Notes under the pieces: model-generated
Told to the model about the DNA's origin: nothing
The model's database searches: none
Seen by the model: only the letters and a program-made list of their open reading frames with translations
In this document: in pieces, positions 52,221-62,300 of the stretch
Numbering within the stretch: position 1 is the stretch's first letter
Layout: every line of letters begins with the position of its first letter
Assembly (NCBI GenBank): GCA_902622875.1
Contig: CACNRW010000005.1
Location: 1-64,000 of the forward strand
From: an uncultured SAR116 cluster alpha proteobacterium
Lineage (GTDB): Bacteria > Pseudomonadota > Alphaproteobacteria > Puniceispirillales > Marisalimonadaceae
DNA length: 64,000 nt
Reading direction: 5' to 3'
Position numbers and translations under genes: made by a program

Positions 52221-53108
52221 TTATTTACCCCATCGTCTATGAGCCCAAAGCCATTGTTCTGGTTTGTCAATAATCCATTCTTCTATTCTAGATGAGATTA
52301 ATCTAGTAATTTCATATATAGCTTTATCTTTTTCTAAATTCTTTGGCATTTTTATTTTTTTCTCTACACTCATTTTAAATTTTATTCCTTTAAAACGCTC
52401 TACTCTTACCATATATATTGGAACGTCCCATTTTAAAGCCATAACCGCCGCAGCTTGAGGAGTTGGTGTTTCTATTCCAAAAAAAGGAACCTTTATTCCC
52501 TCTCGTAAAAGTTGATCACCAGTTAAACCAATGACTTCACCACTTTTAAGTTTCCCTGCCATTCCGATAGCAGCGAGACGACCTTTCCTGTAAAAATCTG
52601 CATTTGCGTCTTTATTTCTATGAATTTGCATTTTATTTAAAATCCAATTATTAATAGGTCTAAAAACATATCCGGCTCTTCTTCCAGCAAGGTCACCAAC
52701 TCGCAAAAGAAATTCCCAATTGCCAATATGAGCTCCCACCAGAATAGCTGGGCCTTGTTTTATTTTGTCTAAACCTTCTGTTTCTAAATTGCCTAACTTT
52801 ATCAATTTATTAATATGAGGCATTTCTCCTATAGTTTGACCGAGAATAAACCAATGATGAGACGAGAGTTTATTGATTTCTTTTTTGGATTTTTTAGGAA
52901 ATGCAATCTGCATATGTTTTTTAACACGATTATTATAAAAGGTAAGTGGAGCAATTAAGTACATTAAAGTTCCACATAAATACGATGAAAGTTTGTAAGG
53001 AAGAATTTTTAGCATTAGAAAAAATGGAACAGCTAAAATTGCAGCTATTGGATCATGAATATATCTATCAAATTTTTTTTTAAGTAGAAAAATAAAATGA
53101 TTAATCAT
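52221..53108 (-). CDS. lpxL: Lipid A lauroyl/acyl-transferase (LpxL/HtrB family)
   Basis: The 295-residue membrane-bound acyltransferase has the HX4E motif in GAHIGNWEF, GDQLLREGIKVPFFG and the C-terminal PEQWLWAHRRW. It adds a secondary acyl chain to lipid A. It overlaps lpxK by 8 nt and is the last gene of the minus-strand LPS group 56112-52221. Confidence 0.88.
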   Translation of the reverse strand: MINHFIFLLKKKFDRYIHDPIAAILAVPFFLMLKILPYKLSSYLCGTLMYLIAPLTFYNNRVKKHMQIAFPKKSKKEINKLSSHHWFILGQTIGEMPHINKLIKLGNLETEGLDKIKQGPAILVGAHIGNWEFLLRVGDLAGRRAGYVFRPINNWILNKMQIHRNKDANADFYRKGRLAAIGMAGKLKSGEVIGLTGDQLLREGIKVPFFGIETPTPQAAAVMALKWDVPIYMVRVERFKGIKFKMSVEKKIKMPKNLEKDKAIYEITRLISSRIEEWIIDKPEQWLWAHRRWGK

Positions 53109-54090
53109 CTAGTTTTTCCTGTAAAAATGGCTTAAAGACAGCTTTATCTTTCATGTCTAACTCCATCTCTATTGGAAGAAAATTAATTATATTTTTATTA
53201 TTATTAATTTTAACATAATCTTTTTCTGTAGTAATTAATTTTAAGTTTTGGATATTTGCCTCTAATACCAATTTATCAATATCCTCATTTTTATATTCAT
53301 AATGATCTGGAAAGGATTTCGTATGCATAACATTAAAACCATTAACTTTAAGTGTTTCATAAAATTTAATTGCATTTGCTAGTCCACAAAAAGCTAAAAG
53401 TTTATCTTTTTTAATTTTTGGTGATTTTATAGTTTTAATTTGAGAATTAAATATAATTTTGTTATGAACATTGTAAAAGTCAGTTTCTTTATTTTCGTTT
53501 CCAGTAAGTACGATGGCATCAATTTCTAAAAGACCTTGGTTTATGGGTTCTCTTAAGGGGCCGGCAGGGATACAAAACTCATTTCCAAATTTTAAATCCT
53601 TATCCACTAATACAAATTTAATATCCTGATTTAATTGATAATTTTGAAGACCATCATCCATTATAATCACATTGAAAGCACTTTCATGGTTCTCAATTAA
53701 TTTAGCTCCAAGTGATCTATTCTTTGAGACAATTGTTGGACCAACTTTGTTCAATAATAGTGCTTCATCCCCAACTTCTTTAAATGTATGTGTGTCTTTT
53801 ACTTCAATTGGACCTTTGATCAATCCCCCATATCCTCTAGTTAAAAAAACTGGTTTATATCCTAATTTTTTTAAAAGTTTAAATGTGTAAATTGCAAATG
53901 GAGTTTTTCCTGTTCCGCCAACAGTAATATTTCCAATACAAATCACTTTTAATTTGGATTTATATTTTGTTATTAAGGCTTTTTTTAGAAATGAAATTAA
54001 AATCCATAATATTGATAAAGGAAAAAGTAGAAAACTTTGAATCTTTGAAGATAAATTATTTTTATACCAAAATTTTGGTGTCTTAATCAT
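53101..54090 (-). CDS. lpxK: Tetraacyldisaccharide 4'-kinase
   Basis: LpxK phosphorylates the lipid A precursor at the 4' position. The 329-residue protein has an N-terminal membrane helix, a Walker A motif GNITVGGTGKTPF, FLTRGYGG, and MDDGLQNYQL with the catalytic aspartates. It lies 2 nt after waaA in the LPS operon. Confidence 0.93.
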   Translation of the reverse strand: MIKTPKFWYKNNLSSKIQSFLLFPLSILWILISFLKKALITKYKSKLKVICIGNITVGGTGKTPFAIYTFKLLKKLGYKPVFLTRGYGGLIKGPIEVKDTHTFKEVGDEALLLNKVGPTIVSKNRSLGAKLIENHESAFNVIIMDDGLQNYQLNQDIKFVLVDKDLKFGNEFCIPAGPLREPINQGLLEIDAIVLTGNENKETDFYNVHNKIIFNSQIKTIKSPKIKKDKLLAFCGLANAIKFYETLKVNGFNVMHTKSFPDHYEYKNEDIDKLVLEANIQNLKLITTEKDYVKINNNKNIINFLPIEMELDMKDKAVFKPFLQEKLDD

Positions 54091-54092
54091 AT

Positions 54093-55412
54093 TTAAGCAA
54101 CATCATCGTTATTACTTTGACTTAGTAATTCAAGTAAATGAATACTTGCTTCATCAGCACGTTGTTGAGCATAACCAGATGCTATCAAGCTATTTTTTCC
54201 CATATCCTCTAAGCGTTCATTGTTACTTATCAATGTAACAATATTATTAAGAAAATTTTCATTCATCTTAGGTCCTTTTTCTATTTGTATTGCTCCTCCA
54301 GACCAAACAAGATCTCTAATTTGAGCATTACATTTTTCTGAATGAGGCCCCATTATTACTGGCTTACCAAATTGAGACGCTTCAGATGGACTATGACCTC
54401 CAACTGGAACCATTGACCCAGCTACATAAACTAAATCAGCCACTTCAATAAGAGAGCCCATTTCTCCCATAGTATCTGATAAGTAAAACTTATCATTTTT
54501 AGATGGGTAATCACCTTTACTTCTACATTTTATATCAAAACCAGCTGATTTTACTCTATTTTGTATACTAATGCTTCGTCTTATGTGACGAGGTGCAATA
54601 ATGATTAAGACATTGTCGTGGGCATTTTTTCTTAATAGATCAGCTAATTTAATCATTAATTCTTCTTCTCCTGGATGTGTGGATGAAGCTAATATAATTT
54701 TCTTTTTAGTTAGATTTTTTTTTAAATTTATTACATAATTTTGATTAATTGGTGGTTTCTCAGCAATAGATTTTAAGCTAGTTAAACTCTTAACGTTTTT
54801 AGCACCTAATTTTTTGAAAAGCGCTTCTTGTTTTGGATCTACTGCTAAAACATTTGTTACTTTTCCAAAAATTTTTTTAGCTAAAAAAAAACCTAATCCA
54901 GTCCAGAAACGGGCAGACTTATCTGACATTTGAGATGAAGCTAACACAGTTGGAATTTCAGTATTTGCGGTTAAATAAATTAAATTAGGCCAAAAATCTG
55001 ATTCTAAAAATACAGCCATGTTAGGTTTCCAGTGCCCTAAAAATTTAGATACAAATTCAGGGTGATCATAAGGGTTGTATTGGTGAATTGCAGGTAAACC
55101 TCTTTTTATTTTATTTTTAATTAGTTTTGCTGCTGAAAGTGTATTTGTTGTCAATAAGAAAAATTCTTTTTTATTAATCCCATAACCATTTTTACTCATA
55201 GAGTTAGCTAGTGCGAGAGCTGCAACTGACTCTCCAACGCTAGTGCCATGCAACCATACAAGTGTTCCGTATGGTCTATTTTTTTTTGAAATGCCAAATC
55301 TTTCATTAATTCTATGTACATCCTCCTTTCCTTTTTTTTGTCTCCTTTCTAAATAGCTGGGTAAAATAAATTTTACTATTCCCCATAAAAAATTATAAGT
55401 AGTTAGTGACAT
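54093..55412 (-). CDS. waaA: Kdo transferase
   Basis: The 439-residue GT30 glycosyltransferase moves Kdo onto the lipid A precursor. It has an N-terminal membrane anchor, the conserved WLHGTSVGES with the catalytic-type glutamate, ASSTHPGEE, IIAPRH and GSMVPVGGHSPSEA. It overlaps nothing and sits 13 nt after the LPLAT gene. Confidence 0.93.
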   Translation of the reverse strand: MSLTTYNFLWGIVKFILPSYLERRQKKGKEDVHRINERFGISKKNRPYGTLVWLHGTSVGESVAALALANSMSKNGYGINKKEFFLLTTNTLSAAKLIKNKIKRGLPAIHQYNPYDHPEFVSKFLGHWKPNMAVFLESDFWPNLIYLTANTEIPTVLASSQMSDKSARFWTGLGFFLAKKIFGKVTNVLAVDPKQEALFKKLGAKNVKSLTSLKSIAEKPPINQNYVINLKKNLTKKKIILASSTHPGEEELMIKLADLLRKNAHDNVLIIIAPRHIRRSISIQNRVKSAGFDIKCRSKGDYPSKNDKFYLSDTMGEMGSLIEVADLVYVAGSMVPVGGHSPSEASQFGKPVIMGPHSEKCNAQIRDLVWSGGAIQIEKGPKMNENFLNNIVTLISNNERLEDMGKNSLIASGYAQQRADEASIHLLELLSQSNNDDVA

Positions 55413-55425
55413 CTAATATCCTATT

Positions 55426-56112
55426 TTATTTTAAATAAATTCGATTAACTCTATTCTCTACTAATGTAGTTAGGCGTTTGATTTCATGTTCAAGAAAGAG
55501 TCTTACAGTTTCTAGTTCTTCTTGATTTATTTTTTTTTTAACATTTATTGGCTTACCAAAACTATACGCACCTTTTGAGAAAGGGTATGGTAAAACAAAA
55601 CTATCCCATGAATTAATTATTTTGAACTTATTTGTAGACCAAACAAGTGGAATTATAGAAGTGTCTGTTATTTGAGCTAATTTAATTATACCATCTTTTA
55701 CTTTTTCTTTAGGTCCTTTGGGTCCATCTGGAGTAATCGCTATACTTTCACCTAATTGTATACATTTAACCATTTTTCTGAAAGCTTGCATTCCACCTTT
55801 TTTTGAAGAACCTAAAATAACATTCATACCAAGATATTTGAATGCTACAGAAGTAACCATCCCGTCAGAATGACTGGATTGTAGAGCATTAATAATTCTG
55901 TTTCTTGGTAAAAGATGAGGTCCTAAAAATAATTTATTGTGCCAACAACAAAAAATGTATTTTTTATTACTATCAAATATATTTGATTTTTCATTTTCAA
56001 CTACATATTCCCATTTAATTGAATGCGATATTAAACTTGTTATAGAATAAAACAAAAAACCTATTAATTTTTGACCAATGTTAATTTTGCTAAAACGTTT
56101 TATAACACGCAT
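55426..56112 (-). CDS. DUF374 lysophospholipid-acyltransferase-like protein
   Basis: The 228-residue protein belongs to the DUF374/LPLAT family seen beside waaA in alphaproteobacteria. Conserved parts are WHNKLFLGPHLL, SSHSDGMVTSVAFKYLG, GSSKKGGMQAFRKM and TPDGPKGPKEKVKDG. The genome neighbourhood points to LPS or lipid A acylation; its acceptor is unknown. It is the first gene of the four-gene minus-strand LPS operon, divergent from the exporter gene. Confidence 0.82.
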   Translation of the reverse strand: MRVIKRFSKINIGQKLIGFLFYSITSLISHSIKWEYVVENEKSNIFDSNKKYIFCCWHNKLFLGPHLLPRNRIINALQSSHSDGMVTSVAFKYLGMNVILGSSKKGGMQAFRKMVKCIQLGESIAITPDGPKGPKEKVKDGIIKLAQITDTSIIPLVWSTNKFKIINSWDSFVLPYPFSKGAYSFGKPINVKKKINQEELETVRLFLEHEIKRLTTLVENRVNRIYLK

Positions 56113-56255
56113 TTATTAATCCATACTATTTATAGATAAATTTAATAAAATTTAAATTAAATTTACACAAAACAAAATAACTATCTATACATATAATTTA
56201 TATTATAAGTTATTATTAGGTTGTTATTAAAGTAGATTAATATGAAAATTATCAA

Positions 56256-57998
56256 ATGATCACTGATGTTAATAAAGTAATAATTAAAAATTTTTGGAGT
56301 GATTTTGCATCAAGATATAAATTTGACATCATTATAGCCTTTTTTTTATTAATCTTAGTTGCCGCAACTGCTTCAGTTTACCCATATTTAATACAACTTG
56401 TATTTGATGGTTTGTTAGATAATGAAAACAAAAATTGGATAATATTACCTATGATTATTGCATTTATCGCAGTAATTAGAGGAATAGTAATGTTTTTTCA
56501 AATAAAACAAGTATCTAAAATCTCTCTATCTATAGTAGTCGATATTCAAAAAAAATTAAGTAAGCATTTAATAAATACTGATCTAGTGGAACTTAATAAA
56601 TTTTCTTCGGGAAACCATGTTTCTAGAATAATGAATGACGTGATTTTAATCAGGGATGGTTTTGAGAGAAGTATAAATAATTTAATAAGAGACACTTTGA
56701 CAATAATTGCACTAATGTCTTATCTCATTTGGTTAGATTGGATTTTGTCAATGCTAGTATTTGTTATATATCCAATCGCTCTTCGACCAATTTTTAGAAT
56801 TGGAAAAAAGCAGAAAATTATAGCCACTTCTCTTCAAGAGCAAATGGAGACTGTTACTTCTACTTTAACAGAAATGTTACAAGGTATTAGAATGGTAAAA
56901 TCATATAACTTAGAAAATATGGAAATAAAAAGGTCAGAACATGTTTTAAACAATCTTTTTTCTAAAATGTTTAATCTTGTGATTGGAAGAGCAAAAATAT
57001 TGCCTATTTTAGATATTTTAGGTGGTGTTGCTGCTGCTTGTGTTATTGGTTTAGCAAGCTATAGAGTTTCTTTAGGAGAACTTTCACCAGGAAGTGTAGT
57101 AGGCTATGTTACTGCCCTACTTATGATTGCACAGCCTGCAAGAGCTTTAGGAACATTTAATACGATATTTCAAGAAGCTATTTCTGCTTTAGGAAGAATA
57201 TACCTTCAATTAAGTATCATACCTAAAGTTAATAGTCTGTCTTCTGCTCTTGATATAAAAATATCCAAAAACAAAGCTCCAACTATATCATTTAAAAACG
57301 TTAGTTTTTCTTACAATAAAAAATCAAACGTGTTAGATAATATAAATTTTTATATAAATGCTGGATCAAAAGTTGCATTAGTAGGTCAGAGTGGAGCTGG
57401 CAAATCTTCAATAATAAATCTGATTTCTAGATTTTATGATCCAATCTGTGGTGAAATTTCTATAAATGAACAAAATATTAAAAATGTAAACATAAATTCT
57501 CTCAGAAATAATATTGCACTAGTTAGCCAAGATACAATTATATATAACAAAAGCTTTCTGGATAATATTAAATTTGGAAATTTAAAAGCTCATGATAAAA
57601 AAATCAAAGAAGCTGCTAAAAATGCTGGAATTCATGATTTTATAAGCACCTCTTTGAACGGTTATGAAACTATTGTTGGGGAAGGTGGTAATAATTTATC
57701 TGGGGGGCAGAAACAGCGTATATCCATTGCAAGAGCAATACTCAAAGACGCACCAATACTATTACTGGATGAAGCGACAAGTTCTCTTGACGCTGAAACT
57801 GAAAATGAGATTAATAAAACTTTAGAAAAATTAACTAAAAATAAAACTACTATTACTGTTGCACATAAATTATCAAATATAGTTAGATCCGATAAGATAA
57901 TTTTATTTAATAAAGGTAAAGTTGTGGATATTGGTAAACATTTTGAGTTGATTGAGAGATCACAATTGTATAAAAAACTATATAACAGTAACAATTAA
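56256..57998 (+). CDS. msbA: MsbA-like ABC exporter (fused TM and ATPase)
   Basis: The 580-residue half-transporter has six N-terminal membrane helices (about 1-310) and a nucleotide-binding domain with Walker A GQSGAGKSS, signature LSGGQKQRISIARA and Walker B LLLDEATSSLD. The neighbouring LPS genes support a lipid A flippase role, though MsbA-type exporters of other lipids or drugs look alike. It is the only plus-strand gene in this section. Confidence 0.8.
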   Translation: MITDVNKVIIKNFWSDFASRYKFDIIIAFFLLILVAATASVYPYLIQLVFDGLLDNENKNWIILPMIIAFIAVIRGIVMFFQIKQVSKISLSIVVDIQKKLSKHLINTDLVELNKFSSGNHVSRIMNDVILIRDGFERSINNLIRDTLTIIALMSYLIWLDWILSMLVFVIYPIALRPIFRIGKKQKIIATSLQEQMETVTSTLTEMLQGIRMVKSYNLENMEIKRSEHVLNNLFSKMFNLVIGRAKILPILDILGGVAAACVIGLASYRVSLGELSPGSVVGYVTALLMIAQPARALGTFNTIFQEAISALGRIYLQLSIIPKVNSLSSALDIKISKNKAPTISFKNVSFSYNKKSNVLDNINFYINAGSKVALVGQSGAGKSSIINLISRFYDPICGEISINEQNIKNVNINSLRNNIALVSQDTIIYNKSFLDNIKFGNLKAHDKKIKEAAKNAGIHDFISTSLNGYETIVGEGGNNLSGGQKQRISIARAILKDAPILLLDEATSSLDAETENEINKTLEKLTKNKTTITVAHKLSNIVRSDKIILFNKGKVVDIGKHFELIERSQLYKKLYNSNN

Positions 57999-58006
57999 AT
58001 ATAAAA

Positions 58007-58669
58007 TCACTCTCTTCTTAAAATATCATCTAATAATCTATTAATCCACCACACAGATCTAAAACTGTTCTCTAATTTTTTTGGATTGTATTTATTTTTA
58101 ACCCAATCCATGAATTTAATTTTATTTTTTCTATAATCTAATGAATAGCTTTCAACAAAAGAGTCTAAAATTCCAGGTTTAGCCCATTTTATATGTAAAT
58201 ATATCCATGAAAGTTGTTTTTTAGCAAATTCAGGGTGTTGTCTTTTATAAATAAGTATATATAAAGCGCACATTATACCTGCTCTGTCAGCACCTGATTT
58301 ACAATGTATTAAAGCTGGATATTCAATATCATTAAACAATTTTTCAGCTTTTAAAATCATTTCTTTTTCAGGCGCGGCACGCGATCTTGCGCTAAAATCA
58401 ATTAAATTAATGTTATATTTGTTACAAGCTTCATTTTCCAACAGCCAACCACCATCTTTCCTAATTCCTCTTAGGTTAACAATGGTTTTAATACCAAGTT
58501 TGCTATAATCTCTTATCCTTGATGGGGTCGGCATATTGCTTCTATACAGATTCTCATCAACTTTATGAAAATTATTGTAGCAAAATCTTAAAAATCCATG
58601 ATCTTTGATAATCATGTCATACCAAGCTAAAAATCTATTAAACTTAAATTGTTTAACTTTTGCTTTCAA
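58007..58669 (-). CDS. Dual-specificity/tyrosine-type phosphatase
   Basis: The 220-residue protein contains the Cx5R active-site loop HCKSGADRAG (C123, R129) and an upstream general-acid candidate in LIDFSARSRAAP. It looks like a PTP-fold phosphatase of the kind found beside msbA and pmbA in alphaproteobacteria. A lipid phosphate such as phosphatidylglycerol phosphate, or a lipid A precursor, is a possible substrate by context; phosphoprotein substrates are not excluded. It starts 4 nt after pmbA. Confidence 0.78.
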   Translation of the reverse strand: MKAKVKQFKFNRFLAWYDMIIKDHGFLRFCYNNFHKVDENLYRSNMPTPSRIRDYSKLGIKTIVNLRGIRKDGGWLLENEACNKYNINLIDFSARSRAAPEKEMILKAEKLFNDIEYPALIHCKSGADRAGIMCALYILIYKRQHPEFAKKQLSWIYLHIKWAKPGILDSFVESYSLDYRKNKIKFMDWVKNKYNPKKLENSFRSVWWINRLLDDILRRE

Positions 58670-58673
58670 TTAA

Positions 58674-60032
58674 TTAGTTTCCTGCAATAGTCATTCCCTC
58701 AATAAGTAAAGTTGGGCAATTTATAGAATGAGAATATTCAACATCATTAGCAGGTTGAAGTGTCATGAACATTTCTTTTAAGTTACCTGCAATAGTAGCT
58801 TCAGTGATTGGGTTAGAAATTTCACCATTTTTTATCCAAAATCCACTTGCACCTCTACTATAATCTCCTGTTACCATTGATACACTGCTGCCAATCATGT
58901 CAGTTACGTAAAATCCTTCGCTTACACTCGATATTAGTTTTTCAGGAGTAACTTCACCTGGCATCAAAATTAAATTTGAAATACCTGGAGCAGGAGGGCC
59001 ACCAATACCTCGTTTTGCATTTCCTGTTGGTGACATATTTAATTGTTTTGCTGAAGATAAATCTAATAGCCATTGTTGAAGGACACCTTCATTTATTAAT
59101 AAATTTTTTGAAGACCCTAGACCTTCCCCGTCAAATAATCTGGAAGCTAAACCTCTTTTTAGAAATGGATCATCAACTAGACTAATAGATTTATTTGCTA
59201 TCTGTTGTTTTAACATATCTTTTAAAAAACTTGTTTTTCGTGCTATGGAAGATCCATTTATTGCGGAGGCAAAATGACTTGCTATAGATTTTGACACTCT
59301 AGGGTCAAATATAACCGGATATTTACCTGTTACAGGCTTTTTGGCGCCCATTCTTGCTAATGTTTTTTTTGCAGCTTCAAGACCAATTTTTTTTGAATTT
59401 GTAAGATCTTCTCCAAAGACTTTTGAAGAATAATCATAGTCTCTTTCCATTTTTCCATTTTTTTCAGCAATCACAACTACTGAGACGCTGTGATTAGATT
59501 TTTTTGAATTTCCAAAGAAACCATTAGATGTCATTAAAAGTGTTTCTCCTTCACCCCAAGAGGCGTCTGCTCCATCACTGTTAGTTATGCCTTTGACACC
59601 TAAAGCGGCGTCTTCAACTTCAGAAGCTCTATCTCTTATAATATCAATGCTTGGCTCAACTTCATCATAGCTATCAATAATAGCTTTATTATTTAACGGA
59701 AACTTATTAAGTATTTTTTTGTCAGCAATAAAACTGAATTCATCTTTTGGAGCAATTTTAGCCATTTCAACAGCTCTTTTTGCAACATCTTTAATAGCAC
59801 TCTCAGAGTCTTCATTTGTTGAAACTGAGGCAATTTTATTTTCAACAAATACTCGTAAGCCAGTATCAAAATCCTCATATCTTTCAATATTTTCATCTTT
59901 ACCCAATCTTCTTGTAAGTGAAACACCTCTGCTTCTTGATAAAACGCAATCGGCTGCCGTTGCTCCATTTGAGATAGCTGTTTCTATTAAAAGGTTCATT
60001 ATATCTTTATCATCAAGTTTTTGTGCACACAT
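58674..60032 (-). CDS. pmbA: TldD/PmbA-family metalloprotease component PmbA
   Basis: The 452-residue protein has the PmbA layout: an N-terminal region with GATAADCVLSRSRGVSL, a middle beta-sandwich with GKYPVIFDPRVSKSIASHFA, and the C-terminal GDYSRGASGFWIKNGEI. PmbA (TldE) forms a heterodimer with TldD, which carries the HExxxH metal site; PmbA lacks it, as here. The complex degrades peptides, for example CcdA and microcin precursors. tldD is not in the window. Confidence 0.9.
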   Translation of the reverse strand: MCAQKLDDKDIMNLLIETAISNGATAADCVLSRSRGVSLTRRLGKDENIERYEDFDTGLRVFVENKIASVSTNEDSESAIKDVAKRAVEMAKIAPKDEFSFIADKKILNKFPLNNKAIIDSYDEVEPSIDIIRDRASEVEDAALGVKGITNSDGADASWGEGETLLMTSNGFFGNSKKSNHSVSVVVIAEKNGKMERDYDYSSKVFGEDLTNSKKIGLEAAKKTLARMGAKKPVTGKYPVIFDPRVSKSIASHFASAINGSSIARKTSFLKDMLKQQIANKSISLVDDPFLKRGLASRLFDGEGLGSSKNLLINEGVLQQWLLDLSSAKQLNMSPTGNAKRGIGGPPAPGISNLILMPGEVTPEKLISSVSEGFYVTDMIGSSVSMVTGDYSRGASGFWIKNGEISNPITEATIAGNLKEMFMTLQPANDVEYSHSINCPTLLIEGMTIAGN

Positions 60033-60139
60033 TCAAAATAAATCCTCTAAAAAATAAAAAGTTATAAAAAAATTATTCTTGAGTTATTAATATACTGTTT
60101 AAGTTGTTGCAATGTTTATAAATATTAAAAAAGGTTAAA

Positions 60140-61084
60140 ATGAAAAAGAATATTTTTATAGATGGTGAAATTGGAACCACTGGCTTACAAGTTCACGAAA
60201 AATTAATAAAACACCCTAATGTTAATATTTTACCAATCAATCAAGATAAAAGAAAAGACTTAGATTATAAAAAAGAAATGTTCAAAGCATCAGATGTATC
60301 TTTCTTATGTTTGCCAGATGATAGTGCAATTGAAGCTGTTGAAATAGCTAATCAGCTAGGAAATAAATCCCCAATATTAATTGATGCTTCAACCGCTCAT
60401 AGAACAAATCCAGATTGGGCATATGGTCTCCCAGAACTAGGTTTAGAATTTAGAAAAAAAATATTAAACTCTAAGCGTATTGCTGCTCCTGGATGTTATT
60501 CTACAGGCGCAAATGTGATTTTAAAACCACTTTTAGAAAATAACATTATTAGTCACAAAAATCCAATCGTTATTAACGCTGTAAGTGGTTATTCAGGTGG
60601 AGGAAAGGCATTGATAAACTATTTTAAAGAAAAAGATCATGAGCCTTTTTTTAATTATGGTTTAAAATTAAATCACAAGCATCTACCCGAAATAATACAT
60701 CATAATAATTTAGAGTTAACCCCAATTTTTAGTCCTTCTGTTGGAAATTTTATTCAAGGAATGATTGTATCAATACCAATACATTTTAAATGGTTTAAAA
60801 AGAAAGTTAACACTCAATCGGTTCAGTCCTTGATGGAAGATTTTTATTCAAGCTCATATTTTATAAAAGTTTTGAAAAAGGATGAAGGAATTAGTTCTAA
60901 TGGTTATTTTAGACCAGATAATTTAGTTGGGACAAATCTCTTAGAAATAAGTATTTTTGGCAATGATGATAATAATCAATTAATAATATCATCAAGATTA
61001 GATAATCTAGGCAAGGGAGCATCTGGCGCAGCTATTCAATGTATGAATATTGCTCTTGGATTTGATGAGACTCTGGGTTTATAA
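60140..61084 (+). CDS. argC: N-acetyl-gamma-glutamyl-phosphate reductase, short (type 2)
   Basis: ArgC catalyses the NADPH-dependent third step of arginine synthesis. The 314-residue protein has an N-terminal dinucleotide-binding motif GEIGTTGLQV and the catalytic C119 in GCYSTGAN. ArgC of about 310 residues is the shorter of the two known classes. The next gene begins 22 nt later. Confidence 0.93.
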   Translation: MKKNIFIDGEIGTTGLQVHEKLIKHPNVNILPINQDKRKDLDYKKEMFKASDVSFLCLPDDSAIEAVEIANQLGNKSPILIDASTAHRTNPDWAYGLPELGLEFRKKILNSKRIAAPGCYSTGANVILKPLLENNIISHKNPIVINAVSGYSGGGKALINYFKEKDHEPFFNYGLKLNHKHLPEIIHHNNLELTPIFSPSVGNFIQGMIVSIPIHFKWFKKKVNTQSVQSLMEDFYSSSYFIKVLKKDEGISSNGYFRPDNLVGTNLLEISIFGNDDNNQLIISSRLDNLGKGASGAAIQCMNIALGFDETLGL

Positions 61085-61106
61085 ATTTGATGGAAACATA
61101 AATAAG

Positions 61107-61883
61107 ATGGGAAAAGAAAACATAAATGAAAATAATCAATTATTTCCTAATTTATCTTTTTATAATAGAGCTATAAGATACCCATACTTTGCCCCAAATT
61201 ATTCTTTTTCCTTTTATAAAGGACAATTTGTAAAAGAAATATGTTTTGATTTAAATAAAAGAATACCTATTTTGTCTGTTGGATCAAATAGGTCACCATA
61301 TCAATTAAAAAGAAAGTTTTCTTTGAACCAAGATATTTGCGTTACTCCAGCTACATTGTATGACTCTGATATAGTGTATGCAGCGTCTTTATCAGCTTAT
61401 GGATCAATTCCTGCTACCCAATGGCCTTGTGAAGGGGCAAAAGTGGAACTTAATGTATTATGGTTGAACGAAATTCAATTAAATATAATGCACTTAAGTG
61501 AGGCCTTGGGAGTAGCTTATAACTTTGTAAAACTGAAACTAGGGACTGTAAAAATTAGAGAGTTTGAATGGCAAAAAGAAATATATGGGTATGTTTCAAT
61601 ACCTGGTGCATTTTTCTTTAATGAAAATAAACCAAAAAGGCTATTGGCTCTAAATGCGCTAAACTCAAATTTAAAAGGAATTTATGAAAGTGAAGCACTG
61701 ATTTATCTCAAAAATTATTTAGATGTTAAAGATAAAAATTTATCACAGTGGCTTGGGGATGTAATACACGACAAGAATTACAGGCTTGGCATTCACAAGA
61801 TACTTAAAACTAAAGCTATAAAACCTCAAAATCCTAATTGGGAAATACTTGAAGCAAATTTAAAAGGTGAATTAATTATTTAA
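61107..61883 (+). CDS. Conserved hypothetical protein, possibly gamma-glutamylcyclotransferase-like
   Basis: A 258-residue soluble protein without a named function. The segment ILSVGSNRSPYQLKRKF, followed by YAASLSAYGSIPATQ, faintly recalls the YGSN loop of the GGCT fold, and ELNVLWLNEIQLNIMHLSEALG looks like its second half. The similarity is weak. ATG 61107 is chosen because the longer open frame from 61050 overlaps argC and lacks a ribosome binding site. It probably shares a transcript with argC. Confidence 0.6.
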   Translation: MGKENINENNQLFPNLSFYNRAIRYPYFAPNYSFSFYKGQFVKEICFDLNKRIPILSVGSNRSPYQLKRKFSLNQDICVTPATLYDSDIVYAASLSAYGSIPATQWPCEGAKVELNVLWLNEIQLNIMHLSEALGVAYNFVKLKLGTVKIREFEWQKEIYGYVSIPGAFFFNENKPKRLLALNALNSNLKGIYESEALIYLKNYLDVKDKNLSQWLGDVIHDKNYRLGIHKILKTKAIKPQNPNWEILEANLKGELII

Positions 61884-62230
61884 TCATATATCAAATAATC
61901 ACTTTTATGCCATTTTAATATTAAAATTATTAAAATGATCATTAAACTTAGAGTTAAATAGTAAAGTTTACTTTTATTCTAAAAGATTATTGAATTATAC
62001 ATTATCTTTTTGATTTTTAAATACACAAACCAATTAAAAATTAGGAAATATATACTGCTTATCAGCACGATTTCCATAAAATAAAGCATTTTTTAGATTA
62101 TAGTGATAATTATTATCAATAATTAAACCTATTAAAATCAATATGTTAGCAAAAAAGGTAGAAAAAAAATATATTTTATTAACTTTTATTTGTTGCCTAA
62201 CTTTAAATTCCAATTTATTGTTTTGCTAAT
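61884..62230. other. A/T-rich intergenic region before proteorhodopsin
   Basis: About 350 nt of very A/T-rich DNA with a 16-bp A/T palindrome near 61912-61927. A 36-codon open frame with hydrophobic residues exists on the minus strand near 62080, but it has no supporting ribosome binding site. I see no gene or RNA that I can support. Confidence 0.4.
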
Positions 62231-62293
62231 TATGCTAAATTTGCATAGAATCTAGCAGTTGCTAGAAATTAAACATGACAAGTATAAGGGGAG
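62231..62293 (+). promoter_or_regulatory. Double palindrome and ribosome binding site upstream of proteorhodopsin
   Basis: TATGCTAAATTTGCATA (62231-62247) is a 17-bp palindrome with one mismatched pair. TCTAGCA/TGCTAGA (62251-62257, 62260-62266) is a perfect 7-bp inverted repeat around GT. A TTGCAT (62241-62246) with TAGAAA (62263-62268) at 16-nt spacing could be a promoter overlapping both sites, which would make them operators. A strong AAGGGGAG ribosome binding site is at 62286-62293. Promoter placement is inference. Confidence 0.5.
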
Positions 62294-62300
62294 TTTATAA

